This document shows, piece by piece, positions 1 to 8,026 of a stretch of DNA of 64,000 nucleotides. The notes under the pieces were generated by a model that saw nothing but the letters and a program-made list of their open reading frames with translations, was not told the DNA's origin and did no database searches. This stretch comes from Carnobacterium_A antarcticum (lineage in GTDB: Bacteria; Bacillota; Bacilli; Lactobacillales; Carnobacteriaceae). The stretch lies in NCBI RefSeq assembly GCF_042658365.1, contig NZ_JBHSQC010000015.1, one strand, 5' to 3'. The translations under genes were made by a program, and so were the position numbers. Position 1 is the stretch's first letter, and every line of letters begins with the position of its first letter.

Positions 1-2
1 TT

Positions 3-596
3 ATTGCTAAAAACAGTTGGCTGAAACAATTAGGATTTCGTGTAATGGCTTTTGTTCCTGGAAATGCAGAATTAAGAGGGCCTTTGTTTGAGAGTTTGCC
101 GACGCTCGAGAAACAACGTCATATGCACCCGTTGGCAGCAACACTTGAATTGCTTAGGGACTGTTTAGTAGAGGATGTCTATATCGGCGATCCAAAAATA
201 GACGATAAAACACAACGGCAATTTGAGGCTTATTTTAATAAGGATCATTTGCTGCTGTTTGCCGCACCTGAAAAAGACTCTGCTTACACACAGGCTGTTT
301 TAGGCCACCATCAGAATCGTTGGGATCCAGCACGAGATGTATTGCGTAGTGCGGATGCTCGATTCAAGAAAATAAGCACGGTTCTACCTGAAGATCCGAA
401 GCCTCGGCCCAAAGGCAGTATTACTTTGGATAACCAGCTTTACGGCCGCTACATGGGTGAAATTCAAGTAGTGGTTCGTCAGTTATCGGCCGATGAGAAA
501 GTAAATGTTGTGGCTCAGATTATTCCAGAGGATACATCATTATTGGATTGGTGTACTGCTGGCCAACAGTTCGAGATTCAATTGAGTGAGAATTAA
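3..596 (+). CDS. mupG: 6-phospho-N-acetylmuramidase MupG, C-terminal part (5' end outside window)
   Basis: The reading frame is open from the first bases of the window, so this is the C-terminal 197 residues of a longer protein; the first internal ATG, at 45, is not the true start. The sequence fits the DUF871/MupG family, a TIM barrel followed by a small C-terminal beta domain, usually about 360 residues. Known members cleave MurNAc-6-P-GlcNAc in the cytoplasm to give MurNAc-6-P and GlcNAc. The visible part covers the end of the barrel and the C-terminal domain (GSITLDNQLYGRYMGEIQ region). It ends 18 bases before the murQ start, and murQ, murP and murR follow, the recycling gene set expected for this enzyme. 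The family call is from memory of the family, strengthened by context. Confidence 0.82.
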   Translation: MAKNSWLKQLGFRVMAFVPGNAELRGPLFESLPTLEKQRHMHPLAATLELLRDCLVEDVYIGDPKIDDKTQRQFEAYFNKDHLLLFAAPEKDSAYTQAVLGHHQNRWDPARDVLRSADARFKKISTVLPEDPKPRPKGSITLDNQLYGRYMGEIQVVVRQLSADEKVNVVAQIIPEDTSLLDWCTAGQQFEIQLSEN

Positions 597-614
597 AAAG
601 AGGAGTTTATGAGA

Positions 615-1505
615 ATGGATTTAGGTAAATTAGCAACAGAAACAAGAAATGAGCAAACGATGGAGTTAGATAAATTATCCACAGCAGAATTTTTGCAGGT
701 CATGAACCGAGAGGACCAAACGGTTGCCAAGGCAGTCTCGCTTGAAATTCCGCAAATCACTAAAGTAGTAGATGCTATTATACAATCATTTAATCAAGAA
801 GGACGTTTAATTTATATGGGAGCCGGAACGAGCGGCCGTTTAGGGGTACTGGATGCAGCTGAATGCGTACCGACGTTCAGTGTGGACCCGAGCATGGTGC
901 AAGGATTGATTGCCGGTGGAATGAAAGCGATGACAGTAGCTGTGGAAGGTGCTGAAGATTCAAAAGAATTAGGAGCACAAGATTTGAAAGCGATTGATTT
1001 AACTGAGAGAGATGTTGTTGTCGGGATCGCAGCTAGCGGTCGAACGCCTTATGTGATCGGCGGATTGGAGTATGCGGATCAAATTGGAGCAATGACGGCT
1101 ACGATTTCATGTAATAAAGATGCTGAGATCAGTGCATTTGCTAAGCTGCCTATTGAGGTTGAAGTTGGACCAGAAATTCTGACAGGGTCCACACGCTTGA
1201 AATCAGGAACAGCCCAAAAATTAGTATTAAATATGCTATCGACAGGTGCTATGGTGGGAATCGGAAAAGTTTACCAGAATTTAATGGTAGATGTAAAGCC
1301 GTCTAATAAAAAATTAGAAGAACGTGCCAAGCGTATAATTATGGAAGCGACGGAGTGTTCTTATGACGTCGCAAGCGAAATGTTTGAAGCAGCAAATCAT
1401 CAAGTAAAATTAGCAATCGTTATGATTTTGACTGACTCATCCAAGGAAGAAGCCAGTGAAAAGTTAACGACTGCCAAAGGATTTATCCGTAAAACAATTG
1501 CATAA
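615..1505 (+). CDS. murQ: N-acetylmuramic acid 6-phosphate etherase MurQ
   Basis: MurQ cleaves the D-lactyl ether of MurNAc-6-phosphate, giving GlcNAc-6-phosphate and lactate in the cytoplasm. The 296-residue length is typical. The SIS sugar-phosphate motif GAGTSGRLG is at about residues 69-77, a Glu at position 83 matches the catalytic Glu of the family, and AASGRTPY and GSTRLKSGTAQK follow. Start: AGGAG at 601-605 lies 9 bases before the ATG at 615 and only 3 before the in-frame ATG at 609, so 615 is preferred. The gene sits between mupG and murP, with another good ribosome site (AGGAGG) just after its stop, so the three are probably cotranscribed. MurR at 3127 is the likely regulator of the set. 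Confidence 0.95.
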   Translation: MDLGKLATETRNEQTMELDKLSTAEFLQVMNREDQTVAKAVSLEIPQITKVVDAIIQSFNQEGRLIYMGAGTSGRLGVLDAAECVPTFSVDPSMVQGLIAGGMKAMTVAVEGAEDSKELGAQDLKAIDLTERDVVVGIAASGRTPYVIGGLEYADQIGAMTATISCNKDAEISAFAKLPIEVEVGPEILTGSTRLKSGTAQKLVLNMLSTGAMVGIGKVYQNLMVDVKPSNKKLEERAKRIIMEATECSYDVASEMFEAANHQVKLAIVMILTDSSKEEASEKLTTAKGFIRKTIA

Positions 1506-1531
1506 GAATGCTAACCTAGGAGGATATAAAA

Positions 1532-3043
1532 ATGGCTGAAACAAAAGTACAGCGTTTAGCTAGAGAAATCTATGCGCAAGTTGGCGGTATGGGAAATGTT
1601 AATAAAGTGATTCACTGTATGACACGAGTACGAATGGACATCAAAGACAATGAAAGCGTTGATCTAGACGGATTAAAAAAAATAGACGGCGTCATGGGAG
1701 TTGTTGAAGATGATACATTGCAAGTTGTATTAGGCCCAGGCATTGTTAATAAAGTTGCCAATGAAATGGTCAGTATGGCCGGTGTACGTTTAGGCGAAAC
1801 GATTCCGACTCAAGCAGCATCCAGCGGTCCTTTGTCTGGCCGCGAAGAAGCAGAAAGAAAAGCCGCAATCACGAAAGCCGATCAGAAGAAAAAGAACAAT
1901 ACCCCTTTTAAACGAGCACTAAAGTCGATCGCTAACATCTTTGTTCCGTTAATTCCAGCATTTGTTGGTGCGGGGATCATCGGCGGAATCGCCTCTGTCA
2001 TGCAAAACATGCTGACAGCGGAGACGTTGAGCGGAGAAACATGGGTAACCATGGTTGTTGTATTAAACATTATTAAAAATGGGCTGTTTGCTTATTTAAA
2101 TATCTATGTCGGGATCAATGCTGCAAAAGTATTTGGAGCAACCGAAGGACTCGGAGGAGTCGTGGCTGGAATCATCTATCTAACCGGGATGGACCCAGAA
2201 CTGCCTTTGCCAAATATTTTTACAGGCGGCGATTTAGCTGCAGGTCAAGGTGGAATCATTGGCGTTATCTTTGCAGTCTTTCTTTTAGCGATTGTTGAAA
2301 AATGGTTGCGTAAATTCATTCCTGATTCAATTGATGTTATTGTGACACCAACGATTGCTTTATTAGTTATTGGACTTGTAACGATTTTCTTGATCATGCC
2401 GATTGCGGGTGTTATCTCATCTAGCCTAGTTGGAGCGATCACTTGGGTCTTGAATGTTGGCGGCGCATTTGCCGGATTTGTTTTAGGGGCAACGTTCTTA
2501 CCGATGGTTATGTTCGGACTTCATCAGATATTGACACCGATTCATATCGAAATGATTTCGACACAAGGCATGACATTGCTTTTGCCGATTCTGGCAATGG
2601 CAGGCGGCGGACAAGTTGGAGCAGCAGTAGCTCTTTGGGTAAAATGCCGTAAAAATAAACAGTTGACGAATATGATCAAAGGATCTTTGCCTGTTGGGAT
2701 TTTAGGGATTGGAGAACCGCTGATTTATGCAGTAACATTGCCATTAGGTCGTCCGTTTATCACTGCTTGTATTGGTGGAGGTATCGGTGGAGCTGTGATT
2801 GGCGCAATTGGCGGAATTGGAGCAACAGCGATTGGACCATCAGGTGTGGCTTTATTGCCGTTGATTGCTAATAACTTATGGTGGGGTTATGCACTAGGAT
2901 TAGCAGCGGCTTATGCTGGAGGATTTGTGGCGACCTATTTATTCGGAGTTCCTAAAGAAGCAATGGAACCGTCAGAATTGCCTTCAACTGAAACAGCAAA
3001 CCCAGAGATGGTTGACCTGGAAGAAACAAGTGTTGTAAGATAA
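1532..3043 (+). CDS. murP: PTS system MurNAc-specific EIIBC component MurP
   Basis: Membrane sugar permease of the glucose-superfamily PTS that takes up and phosphorylates MurNAc. An N-terminal EIIB domain (about residues 1-90) carries the phosphorylated cysteine at residue 29 in HCMTRVRM. A charged linker leads to a hydrophobic EIIC domain (about residues 125-480) with GIGEPLIYAVTLP, typical of the family. At 503 residues it is full length for EIIBC. There is no EIIA domain, so phosphate must come from a separate EIIA-Glc; one is encoded 3.2 kb downstream at 6292. Specificity for MurNAc rather than another beta-glucoside-type sugar is inferred from the neighbours mupG, murQ and murR. AGGAGG lies 8 bases before the ATG, and a terminator follows the stop. 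Confidence 0.9.
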   Translation: MAETKVQRLAREIYAQVGGMGNVNKVIHCMTRVRMDIKDNESVDLDGLKKIDGVMGVVEDDTLQVVLGPGIVNKVANEMVSMAGVRLGETIPTQAASSGPLSGREEAERKAAITKADQKKKNNTPFKRALKSIANIFVPLIPAFVGAGIIGGIASVMQNMLTAETLSGETWVTMVVVLNIIKNGLFAYLNIYVGINAAKVFGATEGLGGVVAGIIYLTGMDPELPLPNIFTGGDLAAGQGGIIGVIFAVFLLAIVEKWLRKFIPDSIDVIVTPTIALLVIGLVTIFLIMPIAGVISSSLVGAITWVLNVGGAFAGFVLGATFLPMVMFGLHQILTPIHIEMISTQGMTLLLPILAMAGGGQVGAAVALWVKCRKNKQLTNMIKGSLPVGILGIGEPLIYAVTLPLGRPFITACIGGGIGGAVIGAIGGIGATAIGPSGVALLPLIANNLWWGYALGLAAAYAGGFVATYLFGVPKEAMEPSELPSTETANPEMVDLEETSVVR

Positions 3044-3063
3044 GACAGTTAAAAGAATCGATA

Positions 3064-3103
3064 AAAGGCCTCTAAGTCTGTTGATTTAGAGGTCCTTCTT
3101 TTT
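3064..3103 (+). terminator. Rho-independent terminator after murP
   Basis: Arms AAAGGCCTCTAA (3064-3075) and TTAGAGGTCCTT (3086-3097) pair with one bulge, followed by a T-rich run to 3103. It separates mupG-murQ-murP from murR, which has its own ribosome site 23 bases further on, so murR is probably expressed by read-through or from a promoter not recognised here. Confidence 0.8.
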
Positions 3104-3126
3104 ACTGAAATGAAAGGAGAGGTCTT

Positions 3127-3987
3127 ATGCAGAGCAATCTTTTATTTAGGATCAAAGAAAAAATGGCTGATCTGCCTCAATCAGAAAAAAAAATTGCGGC
3201 TACGATCTTAGCTGATCCAGCAGCTGTGATTCAAATGAATGCCACGAGTTTAGCCTTGCAAGCCGGTTCCAGCTCTGCAGCGGTTATCCGCTTTTGTCAT
3301 TCGATCGGGTTAAAAGGGTTTACTCAGTTAAAGTTAAATTTATCAGCGGATACTCAAGGGATCCAAGAAAAATTGTACAGTGAAATTCAACCGAATGAAG
3401 AGTTGGATCAAATCAAAAAGAAGTTTTTAATGCAGACTCATCATGTTTTTAAAGAAACCAACCAGACTCTAAAGGCCGATTGCGTAGCGCAAGTCACCCA
3501 ATGGTTTAATGAGAGCAAAGTAATCTATACTTATGGAATCGGGGCTTCTCATTTAGTGGCTTTGGACTTGCAGCAAAAGTTCAGCCGGATCGGTAAATCG
3601 ATCATCTGCTCGCAAGATCAGCATCTGCTTGTGACATCTATGTCGGTGACGGAAGAAAATGCAGTATTTTTAGGCGTTTCTAATAGCGGCGAGAAACAAG
3701 AGGTTATCGCTTTGATGAAAACGGCTAAGAAACTCGGAATAAAAACCATTTCATTAACGAAAGAAACGACGAATACATTAAGTCAATTAGCAGACATTTC
3801 GTTAAAGACAGCTAACAGTCATGAAGCGCCTTTGCGAAGCGGCGCCACTGTTTCATTATTAGCACAAATGTATGCTGTTGATTTATTGTTCTACGATTTT
3901 GCCACCAAGTATTATGATACAACGATTGAGAACTTAGAAAAATCAAAAGAAGCTATTCGGAGTTTGTCTCATGATTTAGAAGCATAA
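3127..3987 (+). CDS. murR: RpiR/MurR-family transcriptional regulator
   Basis: A 286-residue regulator of the RpiR family: an N-terminal HTH_6 domain (about residues 1-77, with SSSAAVIRFCHSIGLKGFTQLK as the recognition region) and a C-terminal SIS domain (about 120-260) with the sugar-phosphate loops GIGASHL and GVSNSGEKQEV. MurR of other bacteria represses the MurNAc genes and responds to MurNAc-6-phosphate; that effector is assumed here from position. A strong ribosome site (GAAAGGAGAGG) precedes the ATG. The gene converges on uppP with a shared terminator between them. The SIS fold is shared with MurQ, the enzyme that consumes the presumed ligand. Confidence 0.88.
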   Translation: MQSNLLFRIKEKMADLPQSEKKIAATILADPAAVIQMNATSLALQAGSSSAAVIRFCHSIGLKGFTQLKLNLSADTQGIQEKLYSEIQPNEELDQIKKKFLMQTHHVFKETNQTLKADCVAQVTQWFNESKVIYTYGIGASHLVALDLQQKFSRIGKSIICSQDQHLLVTSMSVTEENAVFLGVSNSGEKQEVIALMKTAKKLGIKTISLTKETTNTLSQLADISLKTANSHEAPLRSGATVSLLAQMYAVDLLFYDFATKYYDTTIENLEKSKEAIRSLSHDLEA

Positions 3988-4038
3988 AAAAAGAGGTTCT
4001 CCATTTGCTGAAAAAGCAAATGAGGAACCTCTTTTTTA
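3986..4038. terminator. Bidirectional terminator between murR and uppP
   Basis: A long inverted repeat: AAAAAAGAGGTTCT-CCATTTGCT, a short A-rich loop, then AGCAAATG-AGGAACCTCTTTTTT. A-tract and T-tract on the two sides let it serve both convergent genes. Confidence 0.9.
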
Positions 4039-4863
4039 TTAACCAAATAAAGCAAAGTAACCAATAACTAATATCCCTAAGACAATTCGATACCAACCAA
4101 ATGCTTTGAAGTCATTATTTTTAATGTACCCCAACAAGAATTTGATAGCCAAAACTGAAACAAGGAAGGCTACGACCATCCCGGTCACTAAGATACCGAT
4201 CTCCATGCCCGTAAAGTTAAAGCCAAATTTAACAAGTTTTAATGCACTGGCACCGAACATAACTGGAATAGATAAGAAGAAAGAATATTCTGCAGCAATG
4301 TAACGAGAAGAGCCTAATAAGATAGCACCTAAAATCGTTGCTCCTGAACGTGACGTTCCTGGGATCAACGATAGGACTTGGAACATCCCGATCAAGAAAG
4401 CCGTTTTATATGTTAAATCTTTGAAGGTTTTAATAGAACCTTCACGTCCAGCATTCCGGTTTTCAATCACAATAAAGAGTACTCCATAAACGATCAGCAT
4501 GATGGCAACTGTTAAATAATTGTATAAGTGTTCGTTCAACCAATCATCAAACAATAAGCCTAAAACAGCTGCAGGCAATACTCCAACGATAACTTTATAC
4601 CAAATAGACATCGTATCTTTTTTTTCTTGTGTTGTTTTTTTTGGTGAAAATGGATTTAGTTTATGGAAGAAAAGCAAAACAACTGCTAAAATAGCTCCTA
4701 ACTGAATCACAACAAAAAACATTTCTTTAAATGCTGGAGAAGCATCCAACTGAATGAATTCCTCCACTAAAATCATATGGCCGGTACTGCTGATTGGCAG
4801 CCATTCAGTAATTCCCTCAACGATTCCTAAGAAAATCGCTTTTAATAATTCAATGAAAACCAT
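4039..4863 (-). CDS. uppP: Undecaprenyl-diphosphatase UppP (BacA family)
   Basis: Integral membrane enzyme that removes one phosphate from undecaprenyl pyrophosphate so that the lipid carrier can be reused for peptidoglycan and other wall polymers; overproduction is known to raise bacitracin resistance. The 274-residue protein has the two BacA signature regions: EGITEWLPISSTGHMIL (about residues 16-32) with the catalytic Glu, and the PGTSRSGATI loop (about 168-177) with the conserved Arg. Several hydrophobic helices are visible. AAAGGAGT precedes the ATG at 4863. It stands alone, facing murR. Confidence 0.95.
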   Translation of the reverse strand: MVFIELLKAIFLGIVEGITEWLPISSTGHMILVEEFIQLDASPAFKEMFFVVIQLGAILAVVLLFFHKLNPFSPKKTTQEKKDTMSIWYKVIVGVLPAAVLGLLFDDWLNEHLYNYLTVAIMLIVYGVLFIVIENRNAGREGSIKTFKDLTYKTAFLIGMFQVLSLIPGTSRSGATILGAILLGSSRYIAAEYSFFLSIPVMFGASALKLVKFGFNFTGMEIGILVTGMVVAFLVSVLAIKFLLGYIKNNDFKAFGWYRIVLGILVIGYFALFG

Positions 4864-5017
4864 GTTGTACTCCTTTCGACTCTTTCATTCTATCAAGACA
4901 CAAAAATAAGTATACCGAAATTTTATTAAACTTCCAAATGAATTAAGTAAAATATCTCCTTTTTATTAGAATCTTATTCTCTAGAGAGCTCATTTTCTTT
5001 TAGTCAGTGAAAAAAGG

Positions 5018-5998
5018 TTAGAGCTGTCCGTAAATCATTTGAACCAATAAACTGCTGACAGCCACAAAGAACCAGGTGATCAAACCTAATAGAACGGGCT
5101 TAGTACCTGTTTTTAGCATATCTTTTACATTAGCTGTTAAACCAATTGATCCTAAAGCCATGGCGATCATAAAGCGAGAAGCCCATTTTGCTGCAGCAAT
5201 AAACCCAGCCGGTAATATTCCAGTACTGCTGATAATGGAAGCAACTAAAAACCATAGAATAAACCAAGGGAAGATTTGTTTGATCGAAACGGTATCACTG
5301 GTTTTCTTTTTCTTGAAAATTTGAATACCCGCAATCACTAAAGAAACGGGAATGATCAGTGTAGCACGTGTCAGTTTAACAATAGTGGCATAATCACCCG
5401 CTGTTTCACTAAAACTATACCCAGCAGCAACAACGGAAGAAGTATCATTGATTGCTGTTCCAGCCCATAAACCAAAACCAGCATCAGACAACTGCATTAA
5501 ATGCCCGAAAAACGGAAACAGAAAAACGGCCAGAATGTTAAATAGAAAAATAGTGGAAACGGAAAGGGCAACTTCATCATCATCCGCCTCAATAATCGGA
5601 GCAACGGCAGCAATCGCAGAACCCCCGCAGATAGCTGTGCCTACGCCGACTAAGATTTTTAGATTCGTTGGAATTTTCAACCATTTACCAACTAAAAAAG
5701 CGACAATGAAAGCAACAGCAATGGTAACTAGCGTGACACTGATAGAAGTTGCGCCTGTTTTGCCGATATCTTGGATATTCAAACTAAAACCTAGTAAAAT
5801 AATGGACCACTGCAAAACTTTTTTTGCTGAAAATTTGATTCCGGGTTGAAAATCCTCTCCGACTCCAACCGTGTTTTTGAGCACTAGCCCAATAATGATA
5901 GCGAAAACAGCACTGCCGATAATGGGGAAAAAGTTTCCCAATACTGTAGAAACAGCGGCAATCAAGCCAGCTAAGATAAGGCCTTTTGCTTTTTTCAT
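5018..5998 (-). CDS. YeiH-family (UPF0324) putative sulfate/anion exporter
   Basis: A 326-residue, strongly hydrophobic protein with about nine to ten predicted helices. It shows YeiH/UPF0324 features: GVGTAICGGSAIAAVAPII (about residues 138-156) and GTAINDTSSVVAAGYSFS (about 200-217), which form the paired inverted structural repeat. The family is annotated as putative sulfate exporters, and the substrate here is unproven. AAAGGAG lies 10 bases before the ATG. Both neighbours are intergenic, so it is probably monocistronic. Confidence 0.88.
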   Translation of the reverse strand: MKKAKGLILAGLIAAVSTVLGNFFPIIGSAVFAIIIGLVLKNTVGVGEDFQPGIKFSAKKVLQWSIILLGFSLNIQDIGKTGATSISVTLVTIAVAFIVAFLVGKWLKIPTNLKILVGVGTAICGGSAIAAVAPIIEADDDEVALSVSTIFLFNILAVFLFPFFGHLMQLSDAGFGLWAGTAINDTSSVVAAGYSFSETAGDYATIVKLTRATLIIPVSLVIAGIQIFKKKKTSDTVSIKQIFPWFILWFLVASIISSTGILPAGFIAAAKWASRFMIAMALGSIGLTANVKDMLKTGTKPVLLGLITWFFVAVSSLLVQMIYGQL

Positions 5999-6194
5999 AG
6001 ATAAGAACTCCTTTCAAAATTTTCCTTATCTAACTATAGCACAATTTTAATAAAGAGCAGCCGAAAAGGGGATAAAAAGAAGACTTGATTTAAGAAGTAT
6101 CTATAAGCTCAGCCGTTCGATAATAACTGCTAATAGAAAAAGAAAGATGGCTCCGGGTTCCAATAAACAAAAAATGGAAAGGGTGCCGTTTATC

Positions 6195-6227
6195 TTCAAA
6201 AACAAAGAGCTTTATGGTATCATAAAG
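6195..6227 (+). promoter_or_regulatory. Candidate crr promoter with overlapping dyad
   Basis: TTCAAA (6195-6200) and TATCAT (6218-6223) are 17 bases apart. A perfect dyad CTTTATG-GTAT-CATAAAG (6210-6227) overlaps the -10 region and could be an operator. The match to consensus is only fair. Confidence 0.35.
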
Positions 6228-6291
6228 TGAGCCTTTTCATTGGGATAAATTAATGGGAAGAATTATAGAATTTCTAAGGAGATGGATATAC

Positions 6292-6801
6292 ATGGGAATG
6301 TTTGATTTTTTAAAGAAAAAAGATACAACACCTGAAAATAGTCCAGTAAAATTATACGCACCAGCAAATGGGAAATTGATCCCAATTGAGGAAGTTGCTG
6401 ACCCTGTCTTTTCACAAAAAATGATGGGCGATGGTTTTGCGGTTATTCCAACAGATGGAAAAATCACTTCACCAGCAGCAGGTAAAGTACTAAGTGTGTT
6501 TCCAACACAACACGCAGTAGGCCTTTTACTTGAAAACGGCGTAGAAATTTTACTCCACATGGGGCTAGACACAGTAGAATTAAGCGGCGGACCTTTTGAA
6601 ACAGTCGTTAAAGAAGGCGACCAAGTGACACCGGAAACCGTTATATCTACCGTTGACTTAGCTGCATTAGAAGCAGCTGGAAAAGACAATGCAATGGTCG
6701 TTGTCTTTACAAATATGGACAAAGTATCTGATTTCAACTTGTCTGCTTCAGGCGATGTTTCAACTGCTGCAGAAATAGGATCGGTTACAGCTAACGCATA
6801 A
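6292..6801 (+). CDS. crr: PTS glucose-type EIIA protein (free-standing)
   Basis: A soluble 169-residue phosphocarrier that passes phosphate from HPr to the EIIB domain of PTS permeases lacking their own EIIA. The PTS EIIA type-1 fold is clear: FPTQHAVG with His74 and EILLHMGLDTV with His89, the phosphorylated residue in this numbering. Start: AAGGAG at 6276-6281 is 10 bases before the ATG at 6292; the frame is open further upstream but without a better site. It stands alone between a probable promoter and a strong terminator. Since MurP, 3 kb upstream, is an EIIBC without EIIA, this protein is the obvious partner, though it may serve several permeases. Confidence 0.92.
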   Translation: MGMFDFLKKKDTTPENSPVKLYAPANGKLIPIEEVADPVFSQKMMGDGFAVIPTDGKITSPAAGKVLSVFPTQHAVGLLLENGVEILLHMGLDTVELSGGPFETVVKEGDQVTPETVISTVDLAALEAAGKDNAMVVVFTNMDKVSDFNLSASGDVSTAAEIGSVTANA

Positions 6802-6814
6802 AAATAGAAAAAAT

Positions 6815-6860
6815 AAAAAGGCCAGAGAAAAAGCAACTCTTTTCTCTGGCCTTTTTTTTT
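6815..6860 (+). terminator. Terminator after crr
   Basis: AAAAGGCCAGAGAAAA and TTTTCTCTGGCC form a long stem, followed by a run of ten T. The sequence directly after the T run changes character (see the IS-like end at 6864). Confidence 0.9.
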
Positions 6861-6863
6861 ATT

Positions 6864-6973
6864 GGTTCTATCATTTTGGGTGTTGGTAAGTGAAATGACT
6901 ATATGCTGCAATCTTGAAATTCTTGGAGGAATAGTGGCTGCTTGTAGCCATGAAAAGGATTCAAGCCTCAAAC
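6864..6973. mobile_element. Possible end of an ISL3-like insertion sequence at the gap edge
   Basis: Immediately after the crr terminator the sequence reads GGTTCTATCATTTTGGG then TGTTGGTAAGTGA. This resembles remembered terminal inverted repeats of ISL3-family elements (GGTTCTTTGTCA... TGTTGGTAAG). No transposase can be read in the 110 bases before the N run. If it is an IS end, the rest of the element lies in the gap. It may equally be ordinary intergenic DNA. Confidence 0.3.
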
Positions 6974-6983
6974 NNNNNNNNNN
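6974..6983. other. Assembly gap (10 N)
   Basis: Ten consecutive N, probably a placeholder of unknown true length. On the right it is entered by sequence resembling the promoters of an rRNA operon on the minus strand; on the left lies an IS-like end. Repeats of this kind commonly break short-read assemblies. Confidence 0.99.
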
Positions 6984-6989
6984 TTTGTT

Positions 6990-7102
6990 TGTCAACAAAT
7001 TTTTTAAATAAATATTTTTTGTTTTGTATATTTATTCAACATTATTTTCGCCGTCTTCTTGACGACTTCAATATAATATCATGTTTCTCTACAGACTGTC
7101 AA
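6990..7102 (-). promoter_or_regulatory. Tandem rRNA-operon-type promoters (P1, P2) reading into the gap
   Basis: On the minus strand, P1 has TTGACA (7102-7097), an 18-base spacer and TATTAT (7078-7073), followed by GTCAAGAAGACGG, a typical rrn leader-like GC-rich stretch. P2 has TTGACA (6995-6990) after an A/T-rich block; its -10 falls inside the N run. The two -35 boxes are 107 bases apart, close to the usual P1-P2 spacing of rRNA operons. No coding gene on the minus strand follows. That an rRNA operon is hidden in the gap is inference. Confidence 0.55.
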
Positions 7103-7345
7103 GCATATTTTTGATTTTTCTTTGCTTGTTTTATTATCTGTTAGTTGTGTCAGCCGCAATAGCGTAACAACATGTATTAATATAACAAGTTTCCTCTTGC
7201 TGGTCAATAGAAAAGTATCTTTTTTTTACATTTCTTTTATAAACCGTACATTCTAACGATTTCACTCAACTATATATGTTTTATACCATCCAACATTCGG
7301 ATAAACCGCATTTATATACAATCAGATTTCACTATCGTTCGTTTT

Positions 7346-7876
7346 TTAATTTATATCAAATTGGTAGAGATTAAAATTTGTTTTATGACCATCTGCCTCG
7401 ATTTCTTTAGCTTGTCCTTTATAACTAAACCCTGCATGTTGATACAGTTTATTTAAATGTGGATTATCAGCAATACAATCTAATCGAACAGCTTTTTTCC
7501 CCATTGCTTTTGCACAAGCTTTAGCTTCTTTCAATAACAATTCCGAAACTCCTTGGCCCGCGAACTCACGTACGATCGTTAAACGGTGTAGATAGCTATA
7601 ATCCGTCGTTGGATTTTCTTTCCATAAAGCAGCATCCCATTCACTTTGTTGATCCCATAAAATAAACATACCTACTGGTTGATGTTCTATTGTCACATAA
7701 AATACTTCTCCACGTTCTATTGCCTCTGAAGTGTTGTGGTTATCTTTCCCTTCTAAAATACCCGACCATTGTGTCGATCCACGAGATTGCAGCCATTGGA
7801 CCGTCTGAACCAATATACTGTTTATTAGTGCTCCGTCTTTGCTTTCTGCTTGATGAAGTTCTATTTTTCCGCTCAC
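7346..7876 (-). CDS. GNAT-family N-acetyltransferase
   Basis: A 176-residue acetyltransferase of the GNAT fold, expected to move an acetyl group from acetyl-CoA to an unknown amine. The acetyl-CoA loop region is LTIVREFAGQGVSELLLKEA and the C-terminal strand-helix DCIADNPHLNKLYQHAGF is typical. Start: GTG at 7876, five bases after AAGGA in GAAAGAAGGAATAAT; the longer frame up to 7969 begins with a hydrophobic stretch lacking a ribosome site and is unlikely to be translated. The acceptor cannot be told from sequence. It lies between the presumed rRNA operon and pgi. Confidence 0.85.
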   Translation of the reverse strand: MSGKIELHQAESKDGALINSILVQTVQWLQSRGSTQWSGILEGKDNHNTSEAIERGEVFYVTIEHQPVGMFILWDQQSEWDAALWKENPTTDYSYLHRLTIVREFAGQGVSELLLKEAKACAKAMGKKAVRLDCIADNPHLNKLYQHAGFSYKGQAKEIEADGHKTNFNLYQFDIN

Positions 7877-8026
7877 ATTATTCCTTCTTTCTTCTATAAG
7901 ATAAAGAAGAAAAATCGCTCTTGCAAATGAAAGTCTCAATTTTGACAACAGGATCAACCTTATCATCAAACTTAATGCTCTATTTGCCTGAACGATTCCT
8001 CATTTAATCTAATTTTCTATGATCGA

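Noticed and set aside
1882..2652. Frames of 62-69 codons inside murP on both strands
   Set aside because: Shadows of a hydrophobic coding region.
5448..5849. 133-codon plus-strand frame inside the YeiH-like gene
   Set aside because: Antisense shadow of a membrane protein; no ribosome site or family match.
6237..6998. 253-codon minus-strand frame over crr and the N run
   Set aside because: It is antisense to crr, runs through a terminator and contains the gap; no ribosome site.
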